Notes under the pieces: model-generated | Database searches by the model: none | What the model was told of the DNA's origin: nothing | Seen by the model: the letters and a program-made list of their open reading frames with translations, nothing else | Assembly (NCBI GenBank): GCA_017353815.1 | Contig: JAFMSB010000126.1 | Coordinates: 1 to 5,806 of the forward strand | DNA: 5,806 nucleotides | From: Methylocapsa sp. | GTDB lineage: Bacteria; Pseudomonadota; Alphaproteobacteria; Rhizobiales; Beijerinckiaceae | Reading direction: 5' to 3' | In this document: positions 5,277 to 5,806 of the stretch, in pieces | Position numbering within the stretch: the first letter of the stretch is position 1 | Layout of the letters: every line of letters begins with the position of its first letter | Position numbers and translations under genes: made by a program

Positions 5277-5806
5277 CTACCCGCCCTGAGGGCGCGCATA
5301 GATGAGTTCGCCCCCGGCTGCTGTGCCGTCGTCGTGGAGTGCGATGATGTCTTCCGGCAGCCGGGACAAGTCGGTGCCGCGGAGAAAATCGCGCATCACG
5401 GTGCCCGTGCAAGCGGAGTCGATGTTTGGCGCACCCCGTTTTGCCGCAGCGTCGTCGAAATGCACCGTCCGGAAATCGATGCTAAACCGGGTCACGCCCG
5501 AGGAATTGGGGACGCTCGAGTGCATCTGGGCCGCGGAGAAGAGGACGATTCCGCCCACTGGGCAGATGAGCCGGACCTGCGGATCAAGCTCAAGCGGCTC
5601 TGTGGCGCGCGGCAACGGGCGTTGATCATCTTTGGTCAGCTTTGCCACTTGCGGGCCACGGTACAGCTTGTTCCAGGTATAATAGTTATATTGACTTGAG
5701 CTGTTCTCGACGGGGTCATGCCAATAACGCGGATGAAATGCCATGGCGTTTTCTGACTCAATTTCATAAACCGGCAGCCACCAATTGATTTGGCAGCTGG
5801 GAGCGG
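5277..5806 (-). CDS. Phytanoyl-CoA-dioxygenase-like Fe(II)/2-oxoglutarate oxygenase, C-terminal part
   Basis: The gene runs off the right edge, so its start is missing; the frame is open from 5804 and ends at TAG 5277-5279, leaving about 175 residues. An internal ATG at 5744 should not be taken as the start, because the conserved QINWWLPVYEI lies upstream of it (just inside the window edge). Counting from that Met, AFHPRYW (2-8), GGIVLFSAAQMHSSVPN (64-80) and TRFSIDFRTVHFDD (85-98) are visible. His75 (codon 5520-5522) fits the distal iron ligand, and Arg86 is a candidate 2-oxoglutarate anchor. The proximal HxD ligands must lie beyond the edge. RGAPNIDSACTGT (103-115) looks conserved in the relatives I recall. 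Enzymes of this type hydroxylate or otherwise oxidise small molecules using oxygen, iron and 2-oxoglutarate. In this setting a sugar or other tailoring substrate is plausible but inferred. It is upstream of the SDR on the same strand. Confidence 0.82.
   Translation of the reverse strand, partial: APSCQINWWLPVYEIESENAMAFHPRYWHDPVENSSSQYNYYTWNKLYRGPQVAKLTKDDQRPLPRATEPLELDPQVRLICPVGGIVLFSAAQMHSSVPNSSGVTRFSIDFRTVHFDDAAAKRGAPNIDSACTGTVMRDFLRGTDLSRLPEDIIALHDDGTAAGGELIYARPQGG

Noticed and set aside
5250..5699. 149-codon + strand frame opposite the oxygenase
   Set aside because: It is the antisense shadow of the oxygenase gene, whose conserved motifs are on the - strand.

Overview
The window looks like part of a surface-polysaccharide (exopolysaccharide or O-antigen type) gene cluster from a GC-rich proteobacterium. 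The best guess is an alphaproteobacterium of the Rhizobiales/Hyphomicrobiales type, judged from codon choice and from the look of the flippase and the DUF4910-type protein. That taxonomic placement is inference; there is no rRNA or other marker gene here.

Layout: two genes lie on the + strand and three on the - strand, and the two groups converge at about 3184-3198. On the + strand, 77-1628 is an oligosaccharide flippase (MOP/Wzx superfamily) broken by two single-base losses, so it reads in three successive frames. After a 223-base leader (1629-1851) comes an intact M28-aminopeptidase-like protein of the DUF2172/DUF4910 type with a C-terminal winged helix (1852-3183). On the - strand, in transcription order, are: the C-terminal part of a phytanoyl-CoA-dioxygenase-like Fe(II)/2-oxoglutarate oxygenase entering from the right edge (5806-5277), a classical short-chain dehydrogenase/reductase (5128-4406), and a CheR-like SAM-dependent methyltransferase (4191-3199).

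How they may work together: a flippase exports lipid-linked oligosaccharide units across the inner membrane. The oxygenase, the SDR and the methyltransferase look like cytoplasmic tailoring enzymes for an unusual sugar or substituent, and the DUF4910-type protein is often found in such clusters without a proven role. No glycosyltransferase, polymerase or sugar-nucleotide synthesis gene is visible, so the link to one glycan is inferred from context.

Most notable points: (1) the two flippase frameshifts, each explained by loss of one G from a CGGC context, which may mean a real pseudogene or a sequencing artefact; (2) the SDR keeps its cofactor-binding motif but has Phe and Gln where the catalytic Tyr and Lys of YxxxK should be; (3) the methyltransferase gene begins with an AT-rich, in-frame 18-bp tandem duplication; (4) the DUF4910-type protein keeps putative metal ligands but lacks the usual M28 Glu pair. 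No tRNA, rRNA, CRISPR array, insertion sequence or convincing intrinsic terminator was found. No gene-free stretch exceeds 300 bases.
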